DNA of 9,131 nucleotides from the NCBI GenBank assembly GCA_015486895.1, contig WFQT01000158.1, positions 1 through 9,131 of the forward strand. The letters are read 5' to 3'. Below the pieces are notes generated by a model that saw nothing but the letters and a program-made list of their open reading frames with translations, made no database searches and had not been told where the DNA came from. The position numbers were made by a program, and so were the translations under genes. This document shows, in pieces, positions 7,063 through 9,131 of this stretch; position 1 is the first letter of the stretch, and each line of letters opens with the position of its first letter. This stretch comes from Anaerolineae bacterium. GTDB lineage: Bacteria > Chloroflexota > Anaerolineae > JAADDB01.

Positions 7063-7086
7063 AACAAGGAGCCGCGTCTCCTTGTT
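7063..7086 (-). promoter_or_regulatory. Perfect 9-bp hairpin just upstream of a GT4 gene
   Basis: AACAAGGAG (7063-7071) and CTCCTTGTT (7078-7086) are perfect inverted repeats around a 6-base loop. On the minus-strand transcript the hairpin ends 17 bases before the ATG at 7045, just ahead of that gene's SD. The following bases AATGGGTG are not a U-tract, so this is not a typical intrinsic terminator. It could be an mRNA-stabilising leader hairpin, an attenuator, or the end of a repeat element. Confidence 0.45.
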
Positions 7087-7197
7087 CCTCCATCCACTTC
7101 GCCGCTGTCCACCGATACATCTCCACCCACGGACGCCATTCCCCACCCGGCGACGGGTTATTATCTCGTAGGTTGCATAGGTTCGGTCATTTCTTGC
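7087..7197. other. G-rich intergenic leader (minus strand), no supported gene
   Basis: This gap between the GT4 remnant and the next GT4 is markedly C-rich on the plus strand (27 C against 8 G at 7081-7140), hence G-rich in the transcript. It holds a small 5-bp inverted repeat with a GCGA tetraloop (7145-7158) and three short copies of TAGGTT between 7169 and 7204. A minus-strand frame open from 7186 to 7061 reads WRPWVEMYRWTAAKW in its middle. That composition is unlike chance spacer, but it lacks a convincing start. I cannot assign a function. Confidence 0.35.
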
Positions 7198-7644
7198 TTA
7201 GGTTGGTTCCCAGCTTGACCGCAGACCTGAAAGTTTCTGATAAAGTTCTAACAACTTCTTACTTTCCCTCTGCCAATTGTATTCTTGCTCGACAGATTGC
7301 TTACCATTAGCAGCGAGGCGGTTTCTCAAATCTTCATTGTTGTACAAAGTCACTATCTTCTGAGCCAAGTTTATTGGTTCGCCTGCCTGGAACACGAGCC
7401 CGCATCCTGTTTCCTCAGCGACGCGCTTCAATGGCTGGCAGTCGCTCACGATTACTGGCTTTCCCATAAGCATGTACTGAAAAAGTTTGTGCGGAATGGT
7501 GTTGTCAGTATGCGGACTTCGGTGGTGTGGCACTAAGCAAACATCGCTTGCCTGGATGTAGCCTGGTACCTTCTCAAACGGCTGCCAACTGGTAGCCGGT
7601 AAGTATTTTGCAAGATATTTCAGCCTCAACGGATTATACCCCAC
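7198..7644 (-). pseudogene. GT4 glycosyltransferase lacking its N-terminal half
   Basis: About 148 codons correspond to the C-terminal nucleotide-sugar-binding half of a GT4 enzyme. WQPFEKVPGYIQASDVCLVP (20-39) is the usual strand and helix before the donor site. NTIPHKLFQYMLMGKPVIVS (48-67) is the E-x7-E region with the second acid as glutamine (FQYM), and GLVFQAGE (82-89) and the terminal helix follow. Intact relatives have 350-400 residues, so the whole acceptor domain and the first part of the donor domain are missing. The only in-frame start candidate is a GTG at 7644 without an SD. The frame closes upstream at a stop at 7669-7671, and the deacetylase-like gene ends at 7714, so there is no room for the lost half. 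It is probably an inactive remnant; pairing with a separate N-terminal subunit elsewhere is possible but unsupported. Confidence 0.75.
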
Positions 7645-7713
7645 GCATAAGGAGATATTAAATGACGATTAATATTCCCTTTACAGTTATGTCTACGCTG
7701 GTCCTTAATCACC

Positions 7714-9131
7714 CTACATCGCATCTTCCCAATATCGCACAGTTTTATAGCATGTATCGCTGAAAACATTTTGTTCGCTAAGATATTCCAGAACTTCTTC
7801 ATATACATATTTCCAGCCAGGCCGATCAGAGTCATCTAATGAAGAATTATGCCAAAGCAGCACAAATAAACCGTTATAGGTTTTCACTGTTTCAATCAAA
7901 CTTCGAACCCGATTCAGTGCTCTCTCAGGAGAAAGTCCTTGATAGTTGAACAGGCTGCCATCCATCACAATCAGTGGCAACTCCCAAATGTTCAACTCCC
8001 GATTCTCAATTACATCAAAGGGTCTGAATGGCACGCATATTCCGCATCGAAACCCCTCGTGGTCAGCAAAAGACAGACTTGTATCATACTTGAGACCTGC
8101 TTGCTCCCTGGCTCGCCAGCTTTCTGGGGTCTTCCATCGCAAGTAGTGCTGCCTACACCCAGCAACTTCAATACCTAACGTGTCTTCCAGCTTTGCCCTC
8201 TCCGCGGCTATCGGTTCTGGATCCTTGTAAGCGTCAAAGCTCGTGTGCAACCCTACTTCAAAGCCATTCTCTCTGATCTTTCCCATCAACGCCCCGGTGC
8301 GCCGATCAGTTATTTGGTAGTTCTGGTCATACTTTGTCCTTCCTCCGCTCATAAAGTAGAAAGTCGAGACAAACCCGTGCTGTCGGGAGAGCTTTATCAG
8401 GTAGTCGAATTTGTCATATGGATCGCCTTTGAGTTTAGCTCTTAAGTAATCTTTGATAACCGCTAAGGACCTTCCTGGCTTGCCATGTTTCAGTGTCCAG
8501 CTCGCTATGGCCCGTAATGGGGGATACCAGTTATACTTTCTCAATGCATCCACATCATGGGTTAAGCAGACTGCGAAATTTTTGCGATTCCATAGCTTCT
8601 TCCTTTTTAGTCCCAAATTGAACTTCTCGATCCCGCTCCAGAGAAGATCGATGTACTCGTTAACAATGGGCCGATCGAGAAATCCTTCTTGGTAGGCTAA
8701 ACTAGCTACAGCGGGGAACCGCCCATATTTGTCTTGAACGGGAGTGACCGCCTCCTCATATCTGGTAAGCATGAAGAAAGAGGAAGCGATGATATCAATA
8801 TTGGTTTCAACAACCCTTCCCTCACCCTCGTTCTCTTGAATAATGACCCAATCGGGTAGATTGCCGTTCCCAGAATAAATAATCGGTATATCTTGAAAAC
8901 GGGATAGTGGCGTATCGGGCATTGATTCCGGTTTTAGGTAATTGAAGTCGAATAGTGATGATTCATAAATGTGAACTTGGTGTGTGAATTTGCCCTTGGG
9001 CCTTTCTTTCCCATAAGAGATCACAACAGAGAGCGGATCAATCTGTATCTTGGCGAGCTCTCCGTAAGGAATCACCCGATGAGGTATCCCATAGATCGAG
9101 ATGATAAGATTGAGAGTATATTCAATCTGCC
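7714..9131 (-). CDS. Polysaccharide deacetylase-like (CE4-type NodB fold) protein, 5' partial
   Basis: The frame stays open through the right edge, so the true start lies outside; 471 residues are visible. The N-terminal part (about 1-175) matches the uncharacterised domain that often precedes this deacetylase group. It begins with QIEYTLNLIISIYGIPHR and includes DIIASSFFMLTRYEE (112-126). The NodB-like domain follows with LTHDVDALRKY (189-199) in place of the TFDDG motif, GLHTSFDAY (293-301) in place of H-x3-H, RQHYLRW (326-332), WELPLIVMDG (382-391) and LLWHN (424-428). D192 fits the catalytic base position and H295 one metal ligand; the second histidine is replaced by D299. This pattern is seen across the subgroup, so it may use a different metal arrangement or reaction. 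No signal peptide can be judged. Likely role: deacylating or otherwise modifying a cell-surface glycan or precursor. Confidence 0.85.
   Translation of the reverse strand, partial: QIEYTLNLIISIYGIPHRVIPYGELAKIQIDPLSVVISYGKERPKGKFTHQVHIYESSLFDFNYLKPESMPDTPLSRFQDIPIIYSGNGNLPDWVIIQENEGEGRVVETNIDIIASSFFMLTRYEEAVTPVQDKYGRFPAVASLAYQEGFLDRPIVNEYIDLLWSGIEKFNLGLKRKKLWNRKNFAVCLTHDVDALRKYNWYPPLRAIASWTLKHGKPGRSLAVIKDYLRAKLKGDPYDKFDYLIKLSRQHGFVSTFYFMSGGRTKYDQNYQITDRRTGALMGKIRENGFEVGLHTSFDAYKDPEPIAAERAKLEDTLGIEVAGCRQHYLRWKTPESWRAREQAGLKYDTSLSFADHEGFRCGICVPFRPFDVIENRELNIWELPLIVMDGSLFNYQGLSPERALNRVRSLIETVKTYNGLFVLLWHNSSLDDSDRPGWKYVYEEVLEYLSEQNVFSDTCYKTVRYWEDAM

Noticed and set aside
7145..7158. ACCCG-GCGA-CGGGT hairpin as an intrinsic terminator
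   Set aside because: The stem is only 5 bp and no T-run follows on the minus strand, so it is listed only as part of the intergenic leader.
7617..7650. TATAAT hexamer on the minus strand as a promoter
   Set aside because: The hexamer encodes part of the conserved-looking GYNP segment of the GT4 remnant, and no acceptable -35 box lies 16-18 bases upstream.
7626..7835. Minus-strand frame bridging the deacetylase-like gene and the GT4 remnant
   Set aside because: It runs out of frame through the well-supported 3' end of the deacetylase-like gene and through part of the remnant. Its sequence resembles no protein family I know.

Overview
The window is a stretch of a surface-polysaccharide or exopolysaccharide (glycan) biosynthesis locus. 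Every gene I can support lies on the minus strand, so transcription runs from high to low coordinates. There are no tRNAs, rRNAs, CRISPR arrays or complete insertion sequences. The organism cannot be named from this sequence. The mixed base composition, dense GT4 content, WbqC/PIG-L pair and THDVD-type deacetylase fit many uncultured environmental bacteria. Chloroflexota-like lineages are one possibility, held with low confidence.

Layout in transcription order (right to left):
- A polysaccharide-deacetylase-like protein (7714-9131), whose 5' end lies beyond the window.
- A GT4 glycosyltransferase gene missing its N-terminal half (7198-7644).
- A 152-base leader carrying a strong hairpin.
- A tightly coupled run: GT4 (5882-7045), small GT4-like transferase (4959-5885, 4-base ATGA overlap), PIG-L/LmbE deacetylase (4298-4987, 29-base overlap, strong SD) and WbqC-like protein (3551-4270).
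- A further GT4 (2324-3496).
- The C-terminal half of a GT39/ArnT-like membrane glycosyltransferase (1454-2278), without its catalytic N-terminal half.
- A GC-richer GT4 (271-1446).
- In the same frame just after that gene's stop, the orphan C-terminal tail of yet another GT4 (about 136-231), closing on a perfect 8-bp inverted repeat.
- About 120 non-coding bases with small palindromes.

The intact genes could jointly assemble a glycan. Four GT4-type enzymes would add sugars from nucleotide donors. The PIG-L enzyme could remove an N-acetyl group from a sugar or sugar intermediate. The WbqC-like protein probably takes part in tailoring an unusual sugar. The CE4-like protein may act on the polymer or an intermediate. 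The product's structure cannot be deduced.

The most notable signal is not a single gene. Three gene remnants all lack their 5' part and keep their 3' end, and each sits directly downstream of the 3' end of an apparently intact gene. Together with a change in base composition between the first and later genes, this suggests cassette-like replacement of glycosyltransferase genes. I did not find a convincing new defence, mobile or regulatory system.
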